Source: Phycisphaerales bacterium (GTDB taxonomy: Bacteria; Planctomycetota; Phycisphaerae; Phycisphaerales; SM1A02). From it: a stretch of 64,000 nucleotides of DNA. The DNA lies in contig SIAR01000004.1 of the NCBI GenBank assembly GCA_009691705.1, forward strand, positions 22,951-86,950. The letters run 5' to 3'. Below are positions 36,180 through 44,398 of the stretch, piece after piece. The translations under genes were made by a program, and so were the position numbers. The first letter of the stretch is position 1. Every line of letters begins with the position of its first letter. The notes beneath the pieces are model-generated. The model searched no databases and had not been told where the DNA came from. It worked only from the letters and a program-made list of their open reading frames with translations.

Positions 36180-37196
36180 TTAGGAATGACGCTCGTGCGA
36201 GGCATGCGGTCGACCCACAGTCGACTCGTTGCGCTCGCCCAAGGTTTCTCCGACGATTCGATCCACGATGTACCGAGGACGCTCGCGCACATCGGCGTGG
36301 ATGCGTCCGATGTATTCGCCCATCAAACCGAGCGCGACGAATTGCGCGCCTATGAAAAAGAAGGCGACGGCGAAGAGGGTGAAGACTCCGTTGCCAGCCC
36401 ACTCTGCTCCGTAGGCAAAGCGCAGCACAAGCAAGAGTGCGCCGAAGCCGATCGAGAGTGCTGACACCGCTGCGCCAACGATGGACAGCATCCGCAGCGG
36501 AGCCGTCGTCATGCAGGTCAACAAGTCGAACTGCAGATTGATTAGCGTGACAAACGAGTACTTGCTCGTGCCGCGGGCGCGCTCGGCGTGCCCGACTGGA
36601 ATCTCGGTGACGCGTTTGGCAAAGAGATTGGCGAGCACTGGAATGAATGTGTGTCGCTCGCGGCAGCTCAACATCGCGTCAACGACACGACGGCGGTAGG
36701 CGCGCAGCATGCAGCCGTAATCGCGCAATTTCACCCCAGTCGACTTGCGCACCATCATGTTGATGAGTCCGCTGAAGACCTTGCGAAAGAGTGCGTCTTG
36801 GCGATCTTGGCGAACCGATCCCACCACATCGAACCCTTCGTCGATCTTGGCGACAAGCGCGCCGATCTCTTCTGGCGGATTCTGCAAGTCTGCATCGAGC
36901 GTGATCAATATGTCGCCCTGCGCAGCACCAAAGCCGCACAGGATCGCGTTGTGCTGTCCGTAATTGCGATTGAGCAGCAGCACCTTGATCTCGCCCGCGT
37001 GCTCGCGCGCGGCAGTCGCGAGCAGGTCGGACGATCCATCGCGACTTCCGTCATCCACAAGAATGAGTTCCCAAGGGCGACCGAGCGCTCGGCATGCACG
37101 CAGTGTTCGCTCGAGCAGTTCTGCAATGTTGTCTCTCTCGTTATAAACGGGAATCACGACGGTGACCGACGCGAGTGCGTTTTTGGTGCTAGTCAT
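36180..37196 (-). CDS. arnC: Undecaprenyl-phosphate 4-deoxy-4-formamido-L-arabinose transferase
   Basis: This 338-residue family 2 glycosyltransferase moves formylated L-Ara4N from UDP to undecaprenyl phosphate at the inner membrane. The GT-A motifs [35 protein letters not shown] and [12 protein letters not shown] are present, as are the ArnC-type amphipathic region ([15 protein letters not shown]) and two C-terminal membrane helices (about 240-300). The start overlaps the arnB stop by 4 bases; 19 bases separate it from arnA. Confidence 0.95.
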   Translation of the reverse strand: MTSTKNALASVTVVIPVYNERDNIAELLERTLRACRALGRPWELILVDDGSRDGSSDLLATAAREHAGEIKVLLLNRNYGQHNAILCGFGAAQGDILITLDADLQNPPEEIGALVAKIDEGFDVVGSVRQDRQDALFRKVFSGLINMMVRKSTGVKLRDYGCMLRAYRRRVVDAMLSCRERHTFIPVLANLFAKRVTEIPVGHAERARGTSKYSFVTLINLQFDLLTCMTTAPLRMLSIVGAAVSALSIGFGALLLVLRFAYGAEWAGNGVFTLFAVAFFFIGAQFVALGLMGEYIGRIHADVRERPRYIVDRIVGETLGERNESTVGRPHASHERHS

Positions 37197-38374
37197 CGCG
37201 TCCCTCCGCTCACCGTCGCGCGCGTTTGCACAAGTGTCTCTTTGATCGCGGCAATCACGCTGAATGCATCGTCATCGGACATATCTGGGAAGCACGGGAT
37301 GGTGCAGATTCGCTGCGAATTCCACTCGGTATTGGGCAGTCGACCCATCCACTCGGAGCGATTATCGCGGTACCAACGCTGGGTGTGGGCCGCAAGAAAG
37401 TGGATGCCCGTACCGACGTTGCGGCGCTTGAGGCCATCCATGAATGCACTGCGATCGAGACCGCAAACGCGCTCGTCAACGCGCACAACAAAGAGGTGCC
37501 GCGCGTGGCGATGCGGCCACGTTGGATCATCGAGCGGAACGATTCCGGCGATCGATGCGAGTTGTTCGCGGTAGAAGCGCGCGATCGCGGCGCGCCGCTC
37601 GATGAACGCGTCAAGTCGCGGGAGTTGTCGCACTGCGAGCACCGCATTCATGTCGGGCATGTTCTGTTTGAACCCAGGCTCTTGCACTTCGGCTTGTGGC
37701 GAGCGACCCTGTTGACCGCGGTCGTGCGCGTCGACGGCGAGTCCGTGAAAGCGAAGTCGTCGAACGCGATCTGCAAGTGCGGAGTCGTTGGTCGTCAGCA
37801 CGCCGCCCTCACCAGAGGTGACATTCTTGATTGGATGCAGTGAGAAAATTGCAGCGTCGCTGCCGCCGATCTCGCGGCCCTTGTACTGGGTGCCAATGGC
37901 ATGCGCGGCATCCTCGAGAAGGGTCACGCCTCGGCGTTGACAGACTGCGCGAATCGCATCGAGATCGACTGGCGCTCCCGCGTAATGCACGGGAATGACT
38001 ACTTTCGTGCGCGGAGTAATCGCTGCCTCGATCGCAGCGGCGCTTACGAGCAGTGTGTCACGATCGACATCAACAAAGACGTTGCGCCCACCGAGCAGTT
38101 CGACGATGTTGGGCGTCGACACCCAGGTCATCGATGGACCAACCACTTCGTCTCCGGCACCAACGCCCATCGCAAGCAGAGTGAGATGCATCAAGGCAGT
38201 TCCCGAACTCGCTGCGATCGCCTCGCGCGCACCAGTGCGTGCCGCGATCATCTGCTCGAGTTCACTCACCTTGGGGCCAGTCGTGATCCATCCACTGCGA
38301 AGCACATCAGCGACTGCGGCAATGTCTTCTTCTGTGATGGATGGCCTGCAAAACGGCAGGAATGATGGACGCAT
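37193..38374 (-). CDS. arnB: UDP-4-amino-4-deoxy-L-arabinose-oxoglutarate aminotransferase
   Basis: This 393-residue PLP enzyme converts UDP-4-keto-pentose to UDP-L-Ara4N. The PLP Lys lies in FSLHPIKNVTSGEGG near residue 185, and RFHGLAVDAHDR, FKQNMPDMNAVLAV, and GTGIHFLAAHTQRWYR match ArnB rather than the general DegT family. The start at 38374 is chosen to give RPSFLPFCRPSI as the usual opening; frames extending upstream are unlikely. It is the first arn gene, so the promoter should lie in 38375-38700. Confidence 0.95.
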   Translation of the reverse strand: MRPSFLPFCRPSITEEDIAAVADVLRSGWITTGPKVSELEQMIAARTGAREAIAASSGTALMHLTLLAMGVGAGDEVVGPSMTWVSTPNIVELLGGRNVFVDVDRDTLLVSAAAIEAAITPRTKVVIPVHYAGAPVDLDAIRAVCQRRGVTLLEDAAHAIGTQYKGREIGGSDAAIFSLHPIKNVTSGEGGVLTTNDSALADRVRRLRFHGLAVDAHDRGQQGRSPQAEVQEPGFKQNMPDMNAVLAVRQLPRLDAFIERRAAIARFYREQLASIAGIVPLDDPTWPHRHARHLFVVRVDERVCGLDRSAFMDGLKRRNVGTGIHFLAAHTQRWYRDNRSEWMGRLPNTEWNSQRICTIPCFPDMSDDDAFSVIAAIKETLVQTRATVSGGTR

Positions 38375-38781
38375 CACTGCACTATAGACGCAAAGCACGC
38401 ACTTCCAACGCTTCACTCACTCGGTGGCGCGCCGATGATGAGAACGCGGGATTTGATGACGAAGCGGCGACGGGGCGCAGCGAGTGCGGGCGAGCGCGAT
38501 GGCGGCGCACGCACAGCAGTGCGATGCGACGACTGAGCGCGAGAACGCGCGCGAGAACGCGCGCGAGAACGCGGGATTTGATGACGAAGCGGCGCAGCCG
38601 CTGAGGCACCAAAGCACGCGCGGGCGAGTCGAGGTGCGACGGGGCGCACGAGCGCAGCGAAGTTCGCCACGGCGCGCCGATGATGAGAACGCCATTCTCT
38701 CAATCATGCTCGCCCCGCCCTCTCAAACCCACTGCAATCGCCGCAGCATGATTGGAGAGAATGCAGACCGACACAAACGAG
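38375..38781. other. Repeat-rich non-coding stretch upstream of arnB
   Basis: About 400 bases have no convincing gene. They contain a perfect 30-base direct repeat (38440-38469 and 38565-38594), a perfect 22-base repeat (38426-38447 and 38671-38692), and a run of GAGAACGCGC units (about 38540-38572). Open frames exist on both strands but their peptides are Arg/Ala-rich and lack family signals. It must hold the arnB promoter. Not a CRISPR array: repeat spacing and sizes are irregular. Confidence 0.75.
38426..38692. repeat. Interspersed direct repeats (30 and 22 bases)
   Basis: The 22-base unit beginning GGCGCGCCGATG occurs at 38426-38447 and 38671-38692, bracketing the region. The 30-base unit ending GATTTGATGACGAAGCGGCG occurs at 38440-38469 and 38565-38594. 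All copies are perfect. This suggests segmental duplication of a small repeat family. Confidence 0.92.
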
Positions 38782-38814
38782 AAAACGGAAGGCGCTGGGG
38801 CCTTCCGTTTTTCG
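38782..38814 (+). terminator. Probable bidirectional Rho-independent terminator
   Basis: An A-rich start, stem AAACGGAAGG with CCTTCCGTTT around a short G-rich loop, and T-run form a terminator-like hairpin. Because A and T runs flank both sides it may end transcription in both directions, protecting arnB from read-through from the tRNAs and vice versa. Confidence 0.85.
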
Positions 38815-38823
38815 AGTGAAGAG

Positions 38824-38897
38824 TCGGGCTGGCGGGATTTGAACCCACGACCTTTTGACCCCCAGTCAAACGCGCTACCAAGCTGCGCTACAACCCG
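38824..38897 (-). tRNA. tRNA-Pro (anticodon GGG)
   Basis: The minus strand folds into a full cloverleaf: acceptor CGGGTTG pairs with CAGCCCG, the D arm contains AGCGCAGCTTGGTAGCGC, the anticodon stem TTTGA/TCAAA holds the 7-base loop CTGGGGG with anticodon GGG, and the T arm contains GGTTCAAATCC. CCA is not encoded. Confidence 0.95.
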
Positions 38898-39007
38898 AGA
38901 CGATTTGCGAGTCTAACGCCGCACCACAGACCATGCGTCTACGGGCAGATCTCTACGGCGAACGGGCTTGTTTTGCCCGTAACGAGGCGATTCCGCACAA
39001 CCTGGAA

Positions 39008-39094
39008 CGGACAGGGAGAGATTCGAACTCTCGATACGGTTACCCGTATACAGCATTTCCAATGCTGCTCCTTCGACCACTCGGACACCTGTCC
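39008..39094 (-). tRNA. tRNA-Ser (anticodon GGA)
   Basis: The minus strand forms a class II tRNA with acceptor GGACAGG/CCTGTCC, anticodon stem CAGCA/TGCTG around loop TTGGAAA (anticodon GGA), a long variable arm (TACGGGTAACCCGTA) and T arm GTTCGAATC. The discriminator is G, as required for serine. CCA is not encoded. Confidence 0.95.
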
Positions 39095-39115
39095 AGGGGG
39101 GGCTAGTCTAGCGAG

Positions 39116-39859
39116 ATGCAATCGAGCGACAATGCGGCGACACCACTTGAGGGAATCATCCTTGTGGACAAGCCCGAGGGTCCAACAAGTATGCGGGTGA
39201 TCGAACGCATTCGTCGCGCTGCCGGTGGCGTGCGTTGCGGTCACGCTGGCACACTCGATCCACTCGCAACGGGACTACTCGTCGTTGCGCTTGGGCGCTT
39301 CACGAAAGAAATCGATCGCCTCATGGGCGGCGACAAGAAGTACGAAACCGTTATCGATCTCTCGGCCTTCACTGCGACCGATGACCGCGAAGGCGAACGC
39401 ATCGAAGTCGACAGCGCTGCGCCTCCCACCGCATCCCAGATCGAGCAAGCCCTCCAGTCATTTCGCGGATCGATCCTGCAAACCCCCCCTGCATTCAGCG
39501 CTGTCAAAATTGGTGGACGGCGCTCCTACGACATCGCGCGCCGGGCGATGAAGGCGGCGCCATCCGCTGAACCCAGTGACGAACAGCCACAATTCACCCG
39601 ATCAGCTCCCCGCCCCGCACACGTGCATGACCTCACATTGCGCGCATTCGAATGGCCACTCGTGACCATCGACCTTCACTGCGCCAAGGGTTTTTATGTG
39701 CGCAGTCTTGCCCGCGATCTTGGAACGGCACTTGGCACGGGCGGCTATTGCCGCTCGATTCGCCGCACCTGGAGCGCCCCTTTCTCGATCGAACACGCCC
39801 GCCCCTTCGACTTACTTCCCGCTGCAATCACTGCGAGCGACTTGATTCGCATCCCCTGA
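39116..39859 (+). CDS. truB: tRNA pseudouridine(55) synthase
   Basis: This 247-residue enzyme isomerises U55 in the T loop of tRNAs. The catalytic motif GHAGTLDPLATGLL holds Asp48; KKYETVIDLSAFTATDD, TPPAFSAVKIGGRRSYDIAR and KGFYVRSLARDLG are further TruB motifs. It lacks a C-terminal PUA domain, so it is the shorter form. It starts 21 bases after the tRNA-Ser gene. Its last 48 bases overlap the convergent lspA gene. Confidence 0.95.
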   Translation: MQSSDNAATPLEGIILVDKPEGPTSMRVIERIRRAAGGVRCGHAGTLDPLATGLLVVALGRFTKEIDRLMGGDKKYETVIDLSAFTATDDREGERIEVDSAAPPTASQIEQALQSFRGSILQTPPAFSAVKIGGRRSYDIARRAMKAAPSAEPSDEQPQFTRSAPRPAHVHDLTLRAFEWPLVTIDLHCAKGFYVRSLARDLGTALGTGGYCRSIRRTWSAPFSIEHARPFDLLPAAITASDLIRIP

Positions 39860-40477
39860 GAGTTGCACCGTCGCAATTCGCCGCTGATCTTCTCGGCGTG
39901 CGTACAAAATCAAGGTCGCCATCCCAATCAAGAGAAACATGTCGGCGCCGTTGAAGACCCACGGAAAGATCTCACTACTTCCACCTGGCCAGGCGAACTC
40001 GAAGGGCAGATGTCTGCGCGGCAGCATGTATAAAAAATCACGCACAGCGCCGTAGACAATGCGGTCATAGAGATTCCCCATTCCCCCCGCGAGAATCAAC
40101 CCAATTGCGACGTGCGCCCACACTGCTCCAGCGCGCGTCCACCAGCCGAAAATAAAGACCCCCGCAGCAACAGCAATTGCGGTGAATCCGATGAAGAGCC
40201 CGCGCGCATTCTGGCCGATTCCAAAGACCGCGCCGTGATTCACAACAAGATGAAAGTCGAGAATGTCTGGCGAGATCGCCCGAACTCCCTCGTGCCACGG
40301 CAGTCGGTAGGACGGCTCTGAGACCACTTCACGCGGCGAGAGAATCACTGCCTCGCCAGCGACGTGCGCAAACGCTTCAGATTTCGTCCATAGGTCAACA
40401 CCGAGCGCGGCGATCCACACCACCGCCAATGTGATCCAAGCGCGAGGCGAGCGCCACGCAGCACCCGGTTGTTTCAC
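39812..40477 (-). CDS. lspA: Lipoprotein signal peptidase (SPase II)
   Basis: This 221-residue inner-membrane aspartyl protease cleaves prolipoprotein signals, which fits the many lipoproteins in this window. Four membrane helices are present. The active-site Asp residues are Asp138 in GGMGNLYDR and Asp179 in FNGADMFLL; NHGAVFGIG is the conserved third motif. An insertion near residues 40-70 and 150-172 makes it longer than E. coli LspA. The start overlaps the DksA-like stop by 4 bases. The C-terminal 16 codons overlap truB. Confidence 0.93.
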   Translation of the reverse strand: MKQPGAAWRSPRAWITLAVVWIAALGVDLWTKSEAFAHVAGEAVILSPREVVSEPSYRLPWHEGVRAISPDILDFHLVVNHGAVFGIGQNARGLFIGFTAIAVAAGVFIFGWWTRAGAVWAHVAIGLILAGGMGNLYDRIVYGAVRDFLYMLPRRHLPFEFAWPGGSSEIFPWVFNGADMFLLIGMATLILYARREDQRRIATVQLSGDANQVARSDCSGK

Positions 40478-41442
40478 ACCCGACCTCTGCTGCGCTCCTC
40501 AACACGTTCAGCTTCAATCGAGTATCGCGCCCATGGCTTGGCATCGAGTCGACCCTTTGGGATCGGCTTTCCCGTGCGCATACACAATCCAAATGTGCGA
40601 TCTTTGAGTCGGCCCAGAGCATCATCAACTTCGCGAACGAGCTCGCGATCTTGTTGTGCAAACTCGAGGGCGAAACTCTGCTCGAAAGTGTCGGTGCCGA
40701 TGTCTGCCATATGCAACGGCATCGTCGATAGATTGCCATCATTACTTTTGAGGGCTTCCTTTTCGGTGATTTCGACCCGGCCAACCAAATCAGATCGCGC
40801 CTTCAGTAATATCTCGTGATAGCGATCAAGTTCCCGGGAAGACAATTTCGTCGACCCATGTTTGATGATTCTGACATCGCTCTCGATCGCAAGCGCTGCC
40901 GCCTTCTCCGCGTTCGTTGCAGACTTCTTCTTTGCAACTTTGATGCCCTTGGTCGACATCACCCGAACGCGGCGGCCATTGATGAGCACAAATCCTGTTG
41001 CGCTCTTCTGTGCAGCAACCGCCTGCACCGCTGCTGCGGAGACAGAAATCGCGTTGGCGAAATCGATCTTCTTTTTCGGTTCCTTCGGCCGATCGTTTGG
41101 ACGAGCAGGCTTGGGCTTCATCTTTGGCTTTGCAATCACTGGCGGCGGCGCACCCTTAGATCGCTTCGGTGGTGGCGGCGGCTCTCCCACGATGCTCTTG
41201 GGCATGACGTAGATGAGTTTTGGCGGAGGCAATTTCGTCAACTGCGGGGCAGTCGGTGGTGGTTGTTTTTTTGTCTGCACTATTGGGATCGGCTTGGCGG
41301 CAGCCTTGGGCGGGCTGGCCTTCGCAGCCAGCTTCTTGCCAGCCGCATTCTTGGCTGCCGCGTTCTTGGCTGCCGCATTCTTGGCGACTGGTTTCGCCCC
41401 CTTATCCTTCTTCTTTGGCATGGTTTTTTTGTTGGCAGGCAT
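40474..41442 (-). CDS. DksA/TraR-like protein with degenerate zinc finger and basic low-complexity N-terminus
   Basis: This 322-residue protein has about 180 residues of Lys/Ala/Pro-rich low-complexity sequence, including AAAKNAAAKNAAGKK repeats, then a DksA-like C-terminal region: ELDRYHEILLKARSDLVGRV, a coiled-coil segment, and RLKDRTFGLCMRTGKPIPKGRLDAKPWARYSIE. The C4 zinc finger is mostly lost: only one Cys remains where four are expected. The basic tail may bind nucleic acid. The ATG at 41442 has GGAG 8 bases upstream. Family is clear, function uncertain. It precedes lspA with 4-base overlap, so lspA is probably co-transcribed. Confidence 0.85.
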   Translation of the reverse strand: MPANKKTMPKKKDKGAKPVAKNAAAKNAAAKNAAGKKLAAKASPPKAAAKPIPIVQTKKQPPPTAPQLTKLPPPKLIYVMPKSIVGEPPPPPKRSKGAPPPVIAKPKMKPKPARPNDRPKEPKKKIDFANAISVSAAAVQAVAAQKSATGFVLINGRRVRVMSTKGIKVAKKKSATNAEKAAALAIESDVRIIKHGSTKLSSRELDRYHEILLKARSDLVGRVEITEKEALKSNDGNLSTMPLHMADIGTDTFEQSFALEFAQQDRELVREVDDALGRLKDRTFGLCMRTGKPIPKGRLDAKPWARYSIEAERVEERSRGRV

Positions 41443-41534
41443 CGTGGGCTCCTCTCCCAAACTCTGTTCACTACACCGACTCGGAAACCGCGGATTTTAG
41501 CGGTATTTTGTGCAAAGTCAACCCCGCGAGCAAG

Positions 41535-42512
41535 TCACGCCTTCTTCGACGACGACCCGATTCTTCGATACTTTTCATACCTGCTGCGCACGAGCGTTTC
41601 CTTGTCGATTCGCGTCAGTTCACTCAATTGCGCCACGATCCACGCCTGCACCGCTTGTGCCGTTGCTTTGGGATCGCGGTGCGCCCCACCGAGCGGCTCT
41701 GGAATCACCGCGTCGATGAGTCCATTTCGCAGATTGTCACGCGAAGTCAGTGCGAGTGCCTTCGCCGCGAGTGGGTTGGTCTTTTCATTCGCCTCCTTCC
41801 AGAGGATCGCCGCACATCCCTCTGGAGAGATAACCGAATACCACGAGTGTTCGAGCATTGCGACGCGGTCAGCGACGGCGATCCCAAGCGCTCCGCCTGA
41901 CCCTCCTTCGCCGATCACCACCGTGACAATCGGCGTGCGAATCCTGCTCATTTCACGCAGATTCACGGCGATCGCCTCGGCCTGCCCCCGCTCTTCGCTG
42001 TCAATTCCGGGATAGGCGCCAGGCGTGTCAACTAGCGTCACGATTGGCAAGTTGAACTTCTCGGCCAATCTCATTTTCAGCAGCGCCTTGCGGTACCCCT
42101 CGGGGTTCGCACATCCAAAGCGGCACGAGATGCGCTCCGCTGTAGTGCGGCCCTTCTGATGGCCAACCAAAAGCACCTTCCATGGACCAATTCGCGCAAA
42201 TCCAACCACCATCGCTGGGTCGTCTGCGAAGCGCCGATCACCATGGAATTGGCTGAAATCGCGACACATGAGGTCGGTGTAGTCAAGTGTTTGGGGGCGG
42301 GCGGGGTGGCGCGCGACACGAACCGTCTGCCAGGCACTGAGATCTCGATATGCCTTCGCGAGCAGCGTCGAGCGGGTCGCCCGCAACGTCTCGAGTTCGT
42401 CACTCGACTGCGACTGCCCAACTGTTTCAAGTGCAGAAATCTGTCGCTCAATCTCAACGATCGGTTGTTCGAAATCCAACATCGCTACCGCACCCGACAT
42501 TGCCTTTGACAT
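41535..42512 (-). CDS. accA: Acetyl-CoA carboxylase carboxyltransferase subunit alpha
   Basis: This 325-residue subunit transfers carboxyl from biotin to acetyl-CoA with AccD, the first step of fatty-acid synthesis. Key motifs are LDYTDLMCRDFSQFHGDR, VGHQKGRTTAERI, VDTPGAYPGIDSEERGQAEAI, and the oxyanion loops IGEGGSGGALGI and WYSVISPEGCAAILWK. Length equals E. coli AccA. The ATG at 42512 is taken; ATGs at 42530 and 42500 are also in frame. accD is not in the window. Divergent from proC by 36 bases. Confidence 0.96.
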   Translation of the reverse strand: MSKAMSGAVAMLDFEQPIVEIERQISALETVGQSQSSDELETLRATRSTLLAKAYRDLSAWQTVRVARHPARPQTLDYTDLMCRDFSQFHGDRRFADDPAMVVGFARIGPWKVLLVGHQKGRTTAERISCRFGCANPEGYRKALLKMRLAEKFNLPIVTLVDTPGAYPGIDSEERGQAEAIAVNLREMSRIRTPIVTVVIGEGGSGGALGIAVADRVAMLEHSWYSVISPEGCAAILWKEANEKTNPLAAKALALTSRDNLRNGLIDAVIPEPLGGAHRDPKATAQAVQAWIVAQLSELTRIDKETLVRSRYEKYRRIGSSSKKA

Positions 42513-42548
42513 AGTCCGAAATCTTACCAAGTCTGATAAGGTTCCAGT

Positions 42549-43397
42549 ATGTCAGATGCCATCGCAGTCCTTGGGTTTGGCACGATGGGTTGCGCCATTG
42601 TTGCCGGGATGATTCGATCCAACCTAGTTGCACCGCAGTCGATACTCGTGATCGACCCAGATGCGCACGCGCGTGAACGTGCATCCAATCTTGGATGCCG
42701 CGTCTCGACCGACCCAACTTCTGCTGCGGAGTGTTCGCGATTCATCATCGCCGTCAAACCGCAGTCGTTCTGTGAACTTGCACTCGCGATTGGGGCAATT
42801 CAATCTCCAACGCTTGTCATCTCTGTGATGGCTGGTGTTTCCATCGCTCGGGTGCGAGACGCATTTGGACCCCATGCGCGTTGCATGCGCTGCATGCCGA
42901 ATATTGCGGCACAAATCGGCCTCGCCGCCACCACCTACGCATTTGCCGCCGAGTGCACCGAAGACGATCGCGACTTTGTGCAACGACTTCTCAGTTCAGT
43001 TGGAACATCCGTTGAAATAGTTGAAAACATGTTCAACGCGGCAACAGCGGTCGGCGGTTCTGGGCCGGCCTATCTGTTCTTGCTCGCTGAAACGATGATC
43101 GATAGTGCAGTTCGCCTCGGATTCGACCATGCCACTGCCGATCGACTCGTTCGTCAGTCCTTGCTAGGCGCTGCGACACTGCTGGCGCGCGGTCCACGCT
43201 CTGCGACTGAACTGCGCGCGATGGTCACAAGTCATGGTGGCACCACTAGCGCGGCGATGGCGATCTTCGATGCGCACGGGTTTCGCACGATGATGCACGA
43301 GGCACTTCGTGCCGCAAATGATCGCGGGCGCGACCTCGCGAGTTCTGCGGCATCACACCACGTCGCACAGAACAACGCCGCAACGGCACCGCGGTGA
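42549..43397 (+). CDS. proC: Pyrroline-5-carboxylate reductase
   Basis: This 282-residue enzyme reduces pyrroline-5-carboxylate to proline with NAD(P)H. The Rossmann motif GFGTMGCAIVAGM is at residue 9, RCMPNIAAQIG near 118, and the substrate motif AVGGSGPAYLFLLAETMIDSAV near 165. The C-terminal VTSHGGTTSAAMAIF is the family signature. The tail after residue 265 is an extra His/Ala-rich stretch. Its stop overlaps a GTG start of the ABC ATPase gene by 3-4 bases, which suggests an operon although the functions are unrelated. Confidence 0.95.
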   Translation: MSDAIAVLGFGTMGCAIVAGMIRSNLVAPQSILVIDPDAHARERASNLGCRVSTDPTSAAECSRFIIAVKPQSFCELALAIGAIQSPTLVISVMAGVSIARVRDAFGPHARCMRCMPNIAAQIGLAATTYAFAAECTEDDRDFVQRLLSSVGTSVEIVENMFNAATAVGGSGPAYLFLLAETMIDSAVRLGFDHATADRLVRQSLLGAATLLARGPRSATELRAMVTSHGGTTSAAMAIFDAHGFRTMMHEALRAANDRGRDLASSAASHHVAQNNAATAPR

Positions 43398-44398
43398 CCT
43401 TGCCCACTCCCGCTCATGGCGGCTGCGACGAGTTCGCCGTCGACCTAACCGATGTCCGCAAGACGTACGGCCGAAGTATTCGCGCGCTGCAAGGGGTGAC
43501 TCTGCAGGTGCGGGCTGGCGAGATCTTTGGGTTGCTCGGTCCAAATGGTGCTGGCAAGAGCACGCTCGTCAAGATCATGATGACCATCGTGCGCCCTGAC
43601 TCTGCGCACGGAAGGGTGCTCAATCGTGCGGTGGGAAGCCCCGAGGCACTCGCCCGAATTGGATACCTGCCAGAACACCATCGCTTTCCGACATACCTCA
43701 CTGGTCGACAGGTGGTCGAATTCAGCGGAGCGATGTCAAACGTCGACCGTCCGACCCGCAAGAAGCGCGCAAGTGAACTGCTCGATCGCGTCGGAATGGG
43801 CGCATGGAAAGACCGCCCACTGGGCGTGTACTCCAAAGGCATGCGGCAACGCACCGGGCTCGCCGCCGCACTCGTGAATAATCCTCAACTCGTGGTGCTT
43901 GATGAACCAACCGATGGGGTTGATCCCGTGGGGCGCCGCGAGATTCGAGACCTTCTTCTTGGATTCCGCGATGAGGGACGCACGGTGCTCCTGAATTCAC
44001 ACTTGCTCTCTGAAATTGAAACGGTGTGCACGCGTGTTGCGATCATGGTGCAAGGTCGCATGGTCGCGCAAGGCACCATCGACGAACTCACCGCCTCGAG
44101 CCGTCGCTATGAGATCATTGTTGAAGGATCCCCCCCCGAATGGTGCGGCGCGGGGGCGACCATTCAATCGATTCCCCCGGGCCAGTTGCTCGCCGCGGGA
44201 ATCACCCAAGAGTCGACGCGGCTCGTTTTTCTCGGGCTAGACGCGCAAGGAGCGCAGCCGATTCTCGATCGCCTGCGCAGCGAGTCGCGCACTATCGTCG
44301 CAGCGCAGACCGTTCGCGAGTCACTCGAAGACCTCTTCATGCGTGCGGTCACCGATCCAAACACAGGATTGATCTACCGCCCAGGATCCGCCACATGA
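43394..44398 (+). CDS. ABC-2 type exporter ATP-binding subunit
   Basis: This 334-residue ATPase has Walker A GLLGPNGAGKSTLVKI near residue 47, a Q-loop at about 90 (IGYLPEHHRFPTYLTG), signature YSKGMRQRTGLAAALVNNP near 145, and Walker B LVVLDEPTDGVDP. The C-terminal 90 residues form the accessory domain of ABC-2 ATPases. It starts with GTG at 43394, overlapping proC. It overlaps the permease start by 4 bases. Substrate unknown. Confidence 0.94.
   Translation: MTLPTPAHGGCDEFAVDLTDVRKTYGRSIRALQGVTLQVRAGEIFGLLGPNGAGKSTLVKIMMTIVRPDSAHGRVLNRAVGSPEALARIGYLPEHHRFPTYLTGRQVVEFSGAMSNVDRPTRKKRASELLDRVGMGAWKDRPLGVYSKGMRQRTGLAAALVNNPQLVVLDEPTDGVDPVGRREIRDLLLGFRDEGRTVLLNSHLLSEIETVCTRVAIMVQGRMVAQGTIDELTASSRRYEIIVEGSPPEWCGAGATIQSIPPGQLLAAGITQESTRLVFLGLDAQGAQPILDRLRSESRTIVAAQTVRESLEDLFMRAVTDPNTGLIYRPGSAT

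Noticed and set aside
38426..38692. Possible CRISPR array
   Set aside because: Only two copies of each repeat, different unit lengths and irregular spacing, no cas genes nearby.
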